Source: Blastopirellula retiformator (lineage in GTDB: Bacteria > Planctomycetota > Planctomycetia > Pirellulales > Pirellulaceae). Taken from it: 64,000 nucleotides of DNA. The stretch lies in contig NZ_SJPF01000005.1 of assembly GCF_007859755.1 (NCBI RefSeq), positions 1 to 64,000 on the forward strand. The letters are read 5' to 3'. The translations under genes were made by a program, and so were the position numbers. The notes beneath the pieces are model-generated. The model had not been told where the DNA came from. It searched no databases and saw nothing but the letters and a program-made list of their open reading frames with translations. Shown here piece after piece: positions 52,649-61,451 of this stretch (positions within the stretch are counted from its first letter, which is position 1; each line of letters begins with the position of its first letter).

Positions 52649-54928
52649 ATGACAGCAGATCCCCATCAATCGCTTACCGATCCGCAGCGCGAAGCGGTGT
52701 TGCACGTCGACGGACCGCTGCTGGTCTTGGCAGGTCCTGGTAGCGGCAAGACGCGAGTTATTACGCATCGAATCGCCAATTTGTTGTCCTGTGGGGTTCG
52801 CGCTTCCAACATCGCAGCGCTTACCTTCACCAACAAAGCGGCCGACGAAATGCGGTCTCGGCTGGATCGCTTGGCGCCGGGCGAACATGTTTCGATCGGA
52901 ACGTTCCACCGTTTTTGCGCGCGACTCTTGCGGCAATACGCAGAGTATCGGGGCCTGCAGCCGAACTACACGATCTACGACGCCAGCGACTCTTTGTCGC
53001 TGCTGAAGCGAACGATTCGCGAGACCGACGTCCAGCTGACGCACGCCACTCCGGAGCAGGTCGCCTCGGCGATCAGCTGGGCCAAGAACCATCTGATCAC
53101 CGCCGATCGCTACACCGGCGGGGTAAACGCGACCGGCTCGATCGTCGAGCGGGTTTATCCCAAGTACCAAGCGGCCCTGCAGCAGGCCAACGCGGTCGAC
53201 TTCGACGATCTGTTGATGCATGTGACGTTGCTGCTAAAAGAAAACGAAGAGCTGCGGTCTTCGCTCGACGATCGCTTTCGCTACATCCTGGTTGACGAAT
53301 ACCAAGACACCAACCTGCCGCAGTACGCCATCGTGCGGGCCCTGTCGATCAATCACCCGAACTTGGGCGTGACCGGCGATCCCGACCAATCGATCTATGG
53401 CTGGCGCGGCGCCAATCTGAAGAACATTCTGGAGTTTGAAAGCGACTTCCCTGATGTGAAGGTCGTCCGGCTTGAGCAGAACTACCGCAGCACGCCCAAC
53501 ATCTTGTCGGTCGCCGACGCCCTGATCGCCAACAACAAGCAGCGAAAGAAGAAGTCGCTGTTTACCGACAATCCGCCCGGCAAGGCGGTCCGCCTGATCC
53601 AATACTCGACGCACAAAGAAGAAGCCCAGGCGATCGCCGCTCGGATTTCGGCCAACGTCGCGCAAGGCAAACGGCGACCGCGCGACTACGCCATCTTCTA
53701 TCGCATCAACGCGTTGTCACGGACCTTTGAAGATGCGCTGCGTCAGCAAGGGGTGCCGTACAAGATCGTCAGCGGGGTCGAGTTCTATCACCGCAAAGAG
53801 ATCAAGGATCTGCTCGCTTACGCGCTGCTAATGAACAATCCCCGCGACGACGTGGCGTTTGAACGAATCGTCAACGTCCCGCGGCGGGCGATTGGCAAAG
53901 CGACGCTGCTGAAGCTGCGGGTGCACGCAGCGATGGAAGGGATTTCGATGCTCGACGCGGCTCGCGAAGCGGGCATGGTCGACGGGCTCGGCAATCGCGG
54001 CGCGGTGGCGCTGGCGAAATTTGTCGCCCTGTTCGATCGACTGTCGACGAAGATCAACGATCCGGTCGAAGAGATCCTTGGGTTCATCCTTTCCGAGACC
54101 GAGTTCAAAAAGCAGTACGAAGATTCGGACGACGTCGAAGACCAGAGCCGGCTCGAAAATATCGAAGAGCTCCTTTCTTCAGCCCGCGAGTACGACGCCG
54201 AGCATCCGCATGACGGTACGCTGGAGCACTACCTGGAAGAAAAGACGCTGGTCAACGAGACCGACGACTTTGACGCCGAACTCGACCGCGTCACCCTGAT
54301 GACGCTGCATGCGGCAAAGGGGCTGGAGTTTCCGGTCGTCCATATTGTGGCGATCGAGCAAGGGCTGCTGCCGCACGAGCGATCCCGCGAGAATCCGGAC
54401 CAGTTGGAAGAAGAGCGGCGGTTGTTGTTTGTGGGGATCACCCGGGCCGAAGAAGAGCTCGACATCAGTCTGGCCCGGTATCGCGACTTCCGCGGGAAGC
54501 GGAATATGACGATTCCGAGTCCGTTTTTGATGGAATTGCCGCGGGAGGAGATGGAAGTCACCGAAGAGCAGACCGCCTTTGGAGGGGATTTGAGCTACGA
54601 AGAGACTTACTTCCCCGAATTTCCCATATCGGGCCAAACGTCACTCGATCCGCCAAGACCGACGCCGCCGCTCGGGATTACAAATATACGTACGGCCGCT
54701 GATCTGTTAGGCGATCGAGGAGACGAGGCGAAACCGCGCGTCGAACCGAACGCTTTTGTACAGGGAATGGTCGTCACCCACGACGAGTATGGACTTGGCA
54801 AGATCGTCGCCCTGAGCGGCGAAGGCGCCAAGCGAACCGCGACGGTGCGGTTTGCCGGAGGGGCAGGGGAGAAGAAGTTCCGCCTGGCCTACAGTCCGCT
54901 CCGACCTGCCAACTCCAACCGGCCGTAG
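52649..54928 (+). CDS. pcrA: UvrD/PcrA-type DNA helicase
   Basis: The product is 759 aa, a superfamily 1A 3'-5' helicase. Walker A is AGPGSGKT (residues 28-35), motif Ia GTFHRFCARLL, motif II VDEYQDTN near residue 216, motif III GDPDQSIYGWRGA, motif IV LEQNYRSTPNIL, motif V LMTLHAAKGLEFPVV and motif VI VGITRAEEELDISLAR. The C-terminal tail (VTHDEYGLGKIVAL) resembles the PcrA/UvrD C-terminal domain. It unwinds DNA in repair and replication-fork rescue. Divergent from the alpha-CTD gene; 30 bp before an oxidoreductase gene. Confidence 0.95.
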   Translation: MTADPHQSLTDPQREAVLHVDGPLLVLAGPGSGKTRVITHRIANLLSCGVRASNIAALTFTNKAADEMRSRLDRLAPGEHVSIGTFHRFCARLLRQYAEYRGLQPNYTIYDASDSLSLLKRTIRETDVQLTHATPEQVASAISWAKNHLITADRYTGGVNATGSIVERVYPKYQAALQQANAVDFDDLLMHVTLLLKENEELRSSLDDRFRYILVDEYQDTNLPQYAIVRALSINHPNLGVTGDPDQSIYGWRGANLKNILEFESDFPDVKVVRLEQNYRSTPNILSVADALIANNKQRKKKSLFTDNPPGKAVRLIQYSTHKEEAQAIAARISANVAQGKRRPRDYAIFYRINALSRTFEDALRQQGVPYKIVSGVEFYHRKEIKDLLAYALLMNNPRDDVAFERIVNVPRRAIGKATLLKLRVHAAMEGISMLDAAREAGMVDGLGNRGAVALAKFVALFDRLSTKINDPVEEILGFILSETEFKKQYEDSDDVEDQSRLENIEELLSSAREYDAEHPHDGTLEHYLEEKTLVNETDDFDAELDRVTLMTLHAAKGLEFPVVHIVAIEQGLLPHERSRENPDQLEEERRLLFVGITRAEEELDISLARYRDFRGKRNMTIPSPFLMELPREEMEVTEEQTAFGGDLSYEETYFPEFPISGQTSLDPPRPTPPLGITNIRTAADLLGDRGDEAKPRVEPNAFVQGMVVTHDEYGLGKIVALSGEGAKRTATVRFAGGAGEKKFRLAYSPLRPANSNRP

Positions 54929-54957
54929 TCGCACGGCGTCGTCCCGAAGAGAGTTTT

Positions 54958-56415
54958 GTGAAGTACGAAAAGATCGCCCAGCTGAAATCGGTAGAAACGT
55001 TTCGCCAGCGGCTGCAGACCCTGGGGATCTCGCTGCCCTGTGACGATCAAATCTTGACGGCCGAAGCGGGTTCGCCGCTCGCCGAGCCGGTGAAGTGGGG
55101 AAACCTGACTGCCGGAAATCGCTGGACGATTCATCCGATGGAAGGTTGGGACGCCAACCACGACGGCTCGCCGACCGAACTGACGCTCCGCCGCTGGCAC
55201 AACTTTGGGCTCTCGGGCGCCAAGATGATCTGGGGAGGCGAAGCGGCGGCCGTTCAGCCGGATGGTCGCGCCAATCCTCGTCAAACGATGGCGATCGATA
55301 GCAACATTGACGGACTCGCCCAGCTGCGCGGCGCCGCGCTAAACGCTCATCACGAAGCGTTCGGCTCAACCGACGATCTGATCATCGGTTTGCAACTGAC
55401 GCACTCGGGCCGCTTTTGTCGCCCCAGTCCTGACAACCAATTGCGTCCCCGGATCGCCTATCACCATCCGCTGCTCGACCCGAAGTTTCATATCGAACCG
55501 GGCGACGACTCCGTCGTTTGGACCGACGACGAGATCGAAGGTTTAATCGACAGCTACGTCAATGCGGCGCGGCTGGCCCGCGAAGTTGGCTATCAGTTTG
55601 TCGACGTCAAGGCGTGTCACGGCTATCTACTGCACGAGTTCCTGGGAGCGCGGCTGCGGCCAGGCAAATTCGGCGGCGACTTTGAGGGGCGGACCCGCGT
55701 GCTGAAGACGATTATTCAGCGGGTCAAGTCAGAACTGCCTGGCATCGAAGTCGGCGTTCGCTTGAGTGCGTTCGATTTCGTCCCGTATCAACAGGGAGAC
55801 GCGGTTGGCCAGCCGATGGACTTCACTGGCTGTCTGCCGTACCAATGCGGATTCGGATCCAGTCCCGACAACCCGCTGGAGATCGACCTGACCGAGCCGA
55901 TTCGCTTGATTCGCGAACTGGGAGAACTGGGCGTCATCGGCGTCAACATCAGCTGCGGCAGTCCCTACTACAATCCGCACATCCAGCGGCCGGCGATCTT
56001 CCCGCCGAGCGACGGTTATCAGCCGCCCGAGGATCCGCTGGTGGGCGTCGCGCGAATGATCGACGTTGCCCGGCAATGTAAAGAAGCGGCGCCTGACGTG
56101 ACGATGGTCGCGACTGGTTTCACCTACTTGCAAGATTATTTGCCGCATGTCGCCCAAGCGGTGGTCCGCGAAGGTTGGGTCGACAGCGTCGGCCTAGGCC
56201 GAATGGTTCTATCGTTCCCCGATCTGCCGGCAGCGACGCTGTTGGAAGGGGAAATGAAGCGGAAGAAGGTGTGCCGGACCTTCAGCGACTGCACCACCGC
56301 GCCGCGCAACGGGATGGTCTCGGGCTGCTATCCGCTCGATCCGTTCTACAAAGATCGGGACGAAGCGAAGAAGATGCGCGAGTTGAAGAAGGCGCAAGTT
56401 CCGACTGGCGCTTAG
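54958..56415 (+). CDS. Old-yellow-enzyme-family NADH:flavin oxidoreductase
   Basis: The product is 485 aa, an FMN TIM barrel of the OYE/dienoyl-CoA reductase group. Visible features: HPMEGWDANHDGSPTELT at the N-terminus, IGLQLTHSGRF with the conserved His, VDVKACHGYLLHEFLGARL, and GLGRMVLSFPDLP near the C-terminus. A C-terminal cluster KVCRTFSDC and GCYPLD resembles the iron-sulfur region of dienoyl-CoA reductase, with only three cysteines. It starts with GTG preceded by GAAGAGAG. Substrate unknown. Confidence 0.85.
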   Translation: MKYEKIAQLKSVETFRQRLQTLGISLPCDDQILTAEAGSPLAEPVKWGNLTAGNRWTIHPMEGWDANHDGSPTELTLRRWHNFGLSGAKMIWGGEAAAVQPDGRANPRQTMAIDSNIDGLAQLRGAALNAHHEAFGSTDDLIIGLQLTHSGRFCRPSPDNQLRPRIAYHHPLLDPKFHIEPGDDSVVWTDDEIEGLIDSYVNAARLAREVGYQFVDVKACHGYLLHEFLGARLRPGKFGGDFEGRTRVLKTIIQRVKSELPGIEVGVRLSAFDFVPYQQGDAVGQPMDFTGCLPYQCGFGSSPDNPLEIDLTEPIRLIRELGELGVIGVNISCGSPYYNPHIQRPAIFPPSDGYQPPEDPLVGVARMIDVARQCKEAAPDVTMVATGFTYLQDYLPHVAQAVVREGWVDSVGLGRMVLSFPDLPAATLLEGEMKRKKVCRTFSDCTTAPRNGMVSGCYPLDPFYKDRDEAKKMRELKKAQVPTGA

Positions 56416-56515
56416 CAAGCGATCGGACGCGTCAACAGCGGCGAACGACTTTTCTCAATAGATCTAGCGACGGCGATGTTGGAAACAGTGCCGCTGGGAG
56501 TCGCCGTAGAGCGTA

Positions 56516-56666
56516 ACTGCCTGTTGAAAAATGCCATCGTGGCATTTTCCAACCTCGCCAGGCTCAGAGCATAGCTCTTCGCGGCTCGCAAAATAACGAC
56601 GTAAGTCGTTATTTTGGGATCGCATCCGTGCGATCACGCAGTCCGTCGAGAAAATCAACGGACTGG
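56516..56666 (-). mobile_element. 151-bp multi-hairpin element, copy B (MITE candidate, inverted)
   Basis: Inverted copy of the element at 41801. Core 56517-56665, flanked by TA at 56514-56515 and 56667-56668. The central hairpin loop reads TTAC in the element's own orientation, against GTAA in the other two copies. Confidence 0.85.
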
Positions 56667-56806
56667 TAAGGAATCAAACGATCCTGGGCTGCTGCGCACA
56701 GAGGTTATCAGTTGGCCGGCGTATTCGGCATGAATTGTGTAGTTTTTCGGTTTACGATGCGCCTGAAACATCTTTTGGGCTCATTTTATTTCTAGGAACT
56801 CCGCTT

Positions 56807-57808
56807 ATGGTCAAGAAATCTGGTTTCACACTTGTTGAATTGCTAGTGGTGATCGCCATCATCGGCGTCTTAATCGCGTTATTGCTACCGGCAGTACAGC
56901 AGGCGCGTGAATCGGCTCGGCGAATGCAGTGCTCGAATAATCTCAAACAATTGTCGCTCGCACTGCACAATTACCACGACGTGCACCAAGTCTTTCCGCC
57001 GGCGGCGCTAATGCCTTCCTCCGACCGGAAAGGGGGCGCCTCATGGTTGACGCGCCTGTTGCCGCAAATGGAGCAAAACGCCGCCTACGACCAGATGACC
57101 TTTGTTGACACCGACTGGACCGATCAGATCGGGCCGAACCGGAACTGGCAGGTTACCAGCACCCTGCGAGTCCCAGCGCTGAATTGTCCGTCGAGTCCCA
57201 TGGAGACGACCCGGAAGCGAGCGACCTCTGCCGGTACCCAGGCCCTGGGCGCCCCGACCGAAATCGAATACCAGGTCGCTGACTATGTCGGCAACGGCGG
57301 CAGCTATTTCAGCGGCGCCAACGTGAATCAAGACGTCCAACCGGGTGAGTGGGGCATCTACGGCTATGTGACTTGGAACGGAACGCTCGTTTCCATCGAC
57401 GAAAAGAATTCGCAGGCGATCGGGTTCCGCGATATCGTCGACGGAACCAGCAACACCATTACCATCGGCGAGCAGTCCAGCTTCTACAATGGGCCATCGT
57501 GTGCTGCAGGAAACTGCGACTGGCGCGGCGGCAACTGGGATGGCGGAGCATGGTCTTGCGGCGTCGGAGGTTGGGACGAATGGTGGCTGAACGTCGCCAC
57601 GATTCGACATGGCATCAACTGGAACGGGACCGGTATCGGCCACAATCAGCCTTACTATCGTCATACGATTTTCCGTTCGCAGCATCCCGGCGGGGCCCAA
57701 ATGGCTCGTGCCGATGGATCGGTGGCGTTCTACGCCGAAACGACCGGTCTGCAAACGTTGATGTCGCTGTTTGACCGTGCCGATGGCGCCGTTATCTACA
57801 ACGACTAG
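56807..57808 (+). CDS. DUF1559 prepilin-like protein
   Basis: The product is 333 aa. The N-terminus is a type IV prepilin-like leader (KKSGFTLVELLVVIAIIGVL), with the family's RRxQCxNNLKQLxLALHNYHDxxxxFP block after the helix. The C-terminal HPGGAQMARADGSVAF is the H-x(n)-DG motif of DUF1559. Planctomycetes encode dozens of these. AGGA precedes the ATG at 56807. A small lipoprotein gene follows 20 bp later, the usual pairing. Confidence 0.93.
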   Translation: MVKKSGFTLVELLVVIAIIGVLIALLLPAVQQARESARRMQCSNNLKQLSLALHNYHDVHQVFPPAALMPSSDRKGGASWLTRLLPQMEQNAAYDQMTFVDTDWTDQIGPNRNWQVTSTLRVPALNCPSSPMETTRKRATSAGTQALGAPTEIEYQVADYVGNGGSYFSGANVNQDVQPGEWGIYGYVTWNGTLVSIDEKNSQAIGFRDIVDGTSNTITIGEQSSFYNGPSCAAGNCDWRGGNWDGGAWSCGVGGWDEWWLNVATIRHGINWNGTGIGHNQPYYRHTIFRSQHPGGAQMARADGSVAFYAETTGLQTLMSLFDRADGAVIYND

Positions 57809-57828
57809 CTAACGAATTGGAGAGTCAG

Positions 57829-58224
57829 ATGAACTATCAAATCTGGTTAGTCGGATTATCGTGCGCCCTCTTGTTAGGTTGTGGAGCGAAGGGGCCAAAG
57901 TTGGCGCCGCTGGAGGGACTTGTGACCAATAACGGAACGCCGATGGCGGGCATGAACGTCACGTTTTCTCCACAAAAGGATGGCGCCGCATCGTGGGGAA
58001 TCACCGACGCCGACGGAAAATTTAGCCTGAACTACATTGATGGTCGCCAAGGAGTCCTGCCCGGCGAGCATCTGGTTTCCATTTCTGGGGGCGATCCCCT
58101 CGCTGGCGATGGAACCTCCTCGCGAGCCTCTCGACGAGCGAAACGCCCCCGCGAATTCCGACAAGTGTTCGAGGTCGCCGCCGACCAAACGTTCGTCGAG
58201 ATTGATCTAGCGGCGAAGAAATAA
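57829..58224 (+). CDS. Small lipoprotein, transthyretin-like, partner of DUF1559 gene
   Basis: The product is 131 aa with signal peptide and lipobox LLLGC. The mature part resembles the carboxypeptidase-regulatory or transthyretin-like beta-sandwich found after DUF1559 genes (LEGLVTNNGTPMAGMNVTFSP, ITDADGKFSLNYIDGRQG). GGAG precedes the ATG. Gene pair with DUF1559, with a terminator at 58246. Function unknown. Confidence 0.85.
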   Translation: MNYQIWLVGLSCALLLGCGAKGPKLAPLEGLVTNNGTPMAGMNVTFSPQKDGAASWGITDADGKFSLNYIDGRQGVLPGEHLVSISGGDPLAGDGTSSRASRRAKRPREFRQVFEVAADQTFVEIDLAAKK

Positions 58225-58245
58225 TTCGCGTTGTTGAAGTTCGGC

Positions 58246-58284
58246 AACGAGGCTGGCGACTAATCGTCGGCCTCGTTTTTTTCT
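58246..58284 (+). terminator. Terminator overlapping the end of the opposing gene
   Basis: AACGAGGC and GCCTCGTT form an interrupted stem with CGAC/GTCG inside, followed by seven T. It ends the lipoprotein gene and overlaps the last codons of the convergent propeller gene. Confidence 0.8.
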
Positions 58285-60059
58285 TGCCAATCCCGCAGCT
58301 GGAAACAGACCATCTCTTCGCCATTGCGAACGTAGAGCTTGCCAGCGGCGATGACTGGATGGTTCCACGTCTTGTTCTCGAAGACGCGGAACTTGGTGAT
58401 CTCGTCATGCCCTTCCGGCGTAGCGTGAATCAGGGCCAGCTCGCCATCTTCGCTGACGATTACCAGCACCTTGGCCTCTTCGACCAACAGCGCCTGGCCG
58501 TGACCATAGCGGCCTCCTTTCCAGACGCGATCGCCGGTGGCGACGTCGACGCAGGTAAAGATCCGATCGTCAAAGCCGTAGAAGTGCCCATCCAGCTGAA
58601 CGAAGTCGTTGAAGTAGGGCTTTAAGTTGCGAGACGTCCATTCTTCAGTCGCCGACCAGTTTTCGTCCGCGTGCCCCACGTCGATCTTGCGGGTGCCCAT
58701 TCCTAGGCCGGTGCCGACGAAGACCGAGTCATCGACAATCTGCGGCTGCACGACGCGATTGCCGGGCTCAATGTCCCATTCGTTTTCCCACAGCACTTCC
58801 CCCGCCGGCGAAATCCCCTGTACGCCCCAGTCGGTCACCATCACGATCTGGTCGTCGCTGGCCAGGGTCGCCAGATGGGGCGAGCAATAGCTGTGTTTTC
58901 CTTTGCCTGCGGTCCATTGCTGCTGCCCGGTCTCGGCATCGTAGGCGACGACCGCTTTGCCGGCGCCCGCCTGATCGCCGGCGAAGGCGATCACCAAATT
59001 GCCGACGATCAAAGGGGACCCGGCGAATCCCCATTCGGGCGTCTTCGCATTGAGGTCCTCGACCAGGTCCCGTTTCCAGATTTCGGCTCCGTCGACCGCG
59101 TTGATGCAAGAGACGAAACCGGAACCTCCTTGCGAGTAGAGCTTGCCGTTGTGAAAGGTAGGCGTTGCCCGCGGTCCCGGCCCGGCGAGCGGTTCTTCGA
59201 AGCGGGTCTCGATCGCGTATTGCCAAACGGGATCGCCGGTCGCCGCGTCGTAACAGGTGACGAGCTCTTCTTCGCCCCGCTGCTCCTGGGTTAGGATTTG
59301 TCCTCCCACGACGCAGAACGACGACCAGCCGGGGCCGACTTTTTTCCGCCAGACCTCTTGCGGCGGCTGTTTGTCCCAATCGGTGGCGAAGGAGACGCCG
59401 CGAACGACGCCATCACGGTTGGGACCACGAAACCCAGGCCAGAACGAAGTCGCCGCGGCAAGCGCCTCGGCGTCGGGCGCGCTATTTGCGGCAGGCGTCT
59501 CCTGCATTTCGGCCAGCAGCGTCTCTTCGTTGGTCGGGCTCCAGCGAGTGGCGAAGTCGGCGGTGATCGTTCCCCGCACTCCTTCCATCCGCGCTGCCAG
59601 AGCGAAGACGGTCGCCGTCACCATCACGGCGACCAGCGCCGCACGTTGGACGGGCCAACCAAGCGGCATCGCCAACAGGGCGACCAGCCCGCCGGCGACG
59701 ATCGTCCAGGGAAAGATCACCACGCCCAAGACCATGGCGTTCATCGTGGGGTGGGCGCCGAAGATGCCGATCAAGACTAGGGCCGTCACCAGCGCGATCG
59801 CCACCAGGCGTTCCTTCCAAGGGATGCGCGAAAATGCGACCAACCACAGCGCTGTCAGCCCCATTGCGATGAGCGCTCCCCACATCAGCGACATAAAATG
59901 GAACAGGGTGCTGGGAGCGATTTGTCCCGGAATGGTAATCGTCGCCAACAGCAGCGCGGCGATCACGATCAGCGGCCACGTGCGCGGACGGGGGGACGGC
60001 GCCGCCGCTGCGGTAGCGGAATCGTCGATTTCCGGGGGATTTGTCGAGTTATCACTCAT
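58260..60059 (-). CDS. Membrane-anchored PQQ-like beta-propeller protein
   Basis: The product is 599 aa. After a short cytoplasmic tail, four membrane helices lie in residues about 27-155 (PLIVIAALLLATITIPGQI, LMWGALIAMGLTALWLVAF and two more). Residues about 205-590 form a propeller with quinoprotein-type blades (GDPVWQYAIETRFEE, AEIWKRDLVEDLNAK, GQQQWTAGKGKHSY, GDRVWKGGRYGHGQ). It is probably held at the membrane with the propeller outside. AGGAG precedes the ATG. A marR gene diverges from it 130 bp away, which may regulate it. Confidence 0.85.
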   Translation of the reverse strand: MSDNSTNPPEIDDSATAAAAPSPRPRTWPLIVIAALLLATITIPGQIAPSTLFHFMSLMWGALIAMGLTALWLVAFSRIPWKERLVAIALVTALVLIGIFGAHPTMNAMVLGVVIFPWTIVAGGLVALLAMPLGWPVQRAALVAVMVTATVFALAARMEGVRGTITADFATRWSPTNEETLLAEMQETPAANSAPDAEALAAATSFWPGFRGPNRDGVVRGVSFATDWDKQPPQEVWRKKVGPGWSSFCVVGGQILTQEQRGEEELVTCYDAATGDPVWQYAIETRFEEPLAGPGPRATPTFHNGKLYSQGGSGFVSCINAVDGAEIWKRDLVEDLNAKTPEWGFAGSPLIVGNLVIAFAGDQAGAGKAVVAYDAETGQQQWTAGKGKHSYCSPHLATLASDDQIVMVTDWGVQGISPAGEVLWENEWDIEPGNRVVQPQIVDDSVFVGTGLGMGTRKIDVGHADENWSATEEWTSRNLKPYFNDFVQLDGHFYGFDDRIFTCVDVATGDRVWKGGRYGHGQALLVEEAKVLVIVSEDGELALIHATPEGHDEITKFRVFENKTWNHPVIAAGKLYVRNGEEMVCFQLRDWQEKNEADD

Positions 60060-60157
60060 TTTAACGCTCCTGATATCGCCGCCATGGGGTGAATTCGCTA
60101 TCGATAAGGTTGCGAAACGCAGCTATGCGGAAATTTATAGACCGGTACACAATTTGT

Positions 60158-60176
60158 CAATCAAGCGCCAATCAAG
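60158..60176. promoter_or_regulatory. Direct repeat CAATCAAG, 11-bp spacing
   Basis: CAATCAAG occurs at 60158-60165 and 60169-60176, one helical turn apart, between two divergent genes and just upstream of a marR start. It could be a regulator site. Confidence 0.35.
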
Positions 60177-60192
60177 TTTTCGAGAAGCGATT

Positions 60193-60624
60193 TTGAAATC
60201 AGAAGAAGTAGCCGAGAAAATCGGGCGTTTTGGCAAAGCATTTTCTCAATGGCTGGAAATGGAAATGGCCGCCGCCGGCACGACTGCGTCCCGAGCACGA
60301 CTGCTGTACGCGCTGAAGTGCGGCGGCACCAGCAAGATGAGCGACTTGAGTCATCGCCTGCAGGTAACGCCCCGCAATATCACGAAGCTGGTCGACGCCT
60401 TGCAAAGCGAAGGACTGGTCGAGCGAAACCCGCATCCCGAAGATCGCCGGGCGACCTTAATTTCGCTGACTGATCGCGGCATGTTGACGGTGAAAGAGAC
60501 GATTCTGAAGAACGACGTTGTCCTCGAATTGTTTGAAGAACTGCCGGATGGCGATCGGGTCGAATTGGGGCGAATTCTGGAGCAATTGCTGGCCGGACTG
60601 ACGCGACGAGGGTTCTCGGCATAG
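60193..60624 (+). CDS. MarR-family transcriptional regulator (1)
   Basis: The product is about 143 aa, a winged helix-turn-helix of the MarR type. Recognised parts: TASRARLLYALKCGG, then the recognition region SDLSHRLQVTPRNITKLVDALQSEGLVERN and the wing HPEDRRATLISLTDRG. No ATG fits the usual length; a TTG at 60193 with GAGAAG upstream is proposed, though the first ATG is some 20 residues further in. It is divergent from the membrane propeller gene. Confidence 0.85.
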   Translation: MKSEEVAEKIGRFGKAFSQWLEMEMAAAGTTASRARLLYALKCGGTSKMSDLSHRLQVTPRNITKLVDALQSEGLVERNPHPEDRRATLISLTDRGMLTVKETILKNDVVLELFEELPDGDRVELGRILEQLLAGLTRRGFSA

Positions 60625-60739
60625 GGTGCGAATGGCGCAGCTGGCGCGATAAGTCTTTCGCACTCACAATAGTCGATAACCGTTAAATGTGTCTTAACGG
60701 GGGTGATATGGCCGTTTGTGTGAGAATTTTCGCCAAAGC

Positions 60740-60767
60740 TTGACACGAACTCTTTCGTGCACGAAAG
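60740..60767 (+). promoter_or_regulatory. Probable promoter and operator of the second marR gene
   Basis: TTGACA (60740-60745) is a perfect -35 box. CTTTCGTGCACGAAAG (60752-60767) is a perfect 16-bp palindrome downstream, where a repressor would block transcription. A clear -10 is not seen. Confidence 0.6.
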
Positions 60768-60804
60768 TAATGCAAGCACCACTACGTTCGATCTGGGGGC
60801 TTGC

Positions 60805-61371
60805 ATGGGAGTTGATGACCCATTGGAGGAACAGATCGCGTTCGCTTTACGGCGAATCATGCGATCGATCGACCTCGAGTCGCGACAATTGTTGCACGAG
60901 GTGGGGCTGACTTTCCCGCAACTCGCCGCCCTTCAGGCGATTGGCCGCCTTCAACCGACCACCGTCGGCAAGGTCGCCAGCTCTATTCATCTTGGTCACG
61001 CCACGCTCTCGGGCATTCTGGACCGCTTAGCCAAACGAGGTTTGATTGTTCGGCAGCGGAGCGATAGTGACCGTCGCCACATTCGCGTTCAACTGACCGA
61101 AACAGGTCAGGCGTTGTTGCAAAAAGCGCCTGCTCTGCTCCATCGTCCCTTCCAGCGCCAACTTGATCGGTTGGAGGTTTGGGAACGGATGCAAGTCGCC
61201 GCGACGCTTGAGCGCGTCGCGTCGATGATGGAGAACTCCGGTGGTTGGACTGCCAGCGTGGTCGACATGCAATCAGTCGACGAGGCGGTCGACGAGAGAT
61301 ACGCAAGCGAAAGTGAATCGACACGCCGCTTGCAAAGTAATGAAAGGACTTCGTCGAGGACGGCGAAATGA
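60805..61371 (+). CDS. MarR-family transcriptional regulator (2)
   Basis: The product is 188 aa. The winged helix is clear: LTFPQLAALQAIGRL, VGKVASSIHLGHATLSGILDRLAKRGLIVRQ, and the wing SDSDRRHIRVQLTETG. The C-terminal 40 residues are a non-conserved tail. GGGGG precedes the ATG at 60805; a GTG at 60757 in the palindrome is possible but unlikely. A 16-bp palindrome lies at its promoter, so it may repress itself. It precedes the sucrose-phosphate synthase gene by 80 bp and may control it. Confidence 0.88.
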   Translation: MGVDDPLEEQIAFALRRIMRSIDLESRQLLHEVGLTFPQLAALQAIGRLQPTTVGKVASSIHLGHATLSGILDRLAKRGLIVRQRSDSDRRHIRVQLTETGQALLQKAPALLHRPFQRQLDRLEVWERMQVAATLERVASMMENSGGWTASVVDMQSVDEAVDERYASESESTRRLQSNERTSSRTAK

Positions 61372-61451
61372 TCCTTCACCCACCCAACGAATCGCGCGTT
61401 CGCATTATCGCCTTGATCCGCAAACGCGCGCCACACAGAGGGAGTTAGTAG

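Noticed and set aside
59257-60192. Long N-terminal extension of the first marR gene
   Set aside because: The extension is antisense to the membrane propeller gene; MarR similarity begins after 60193.
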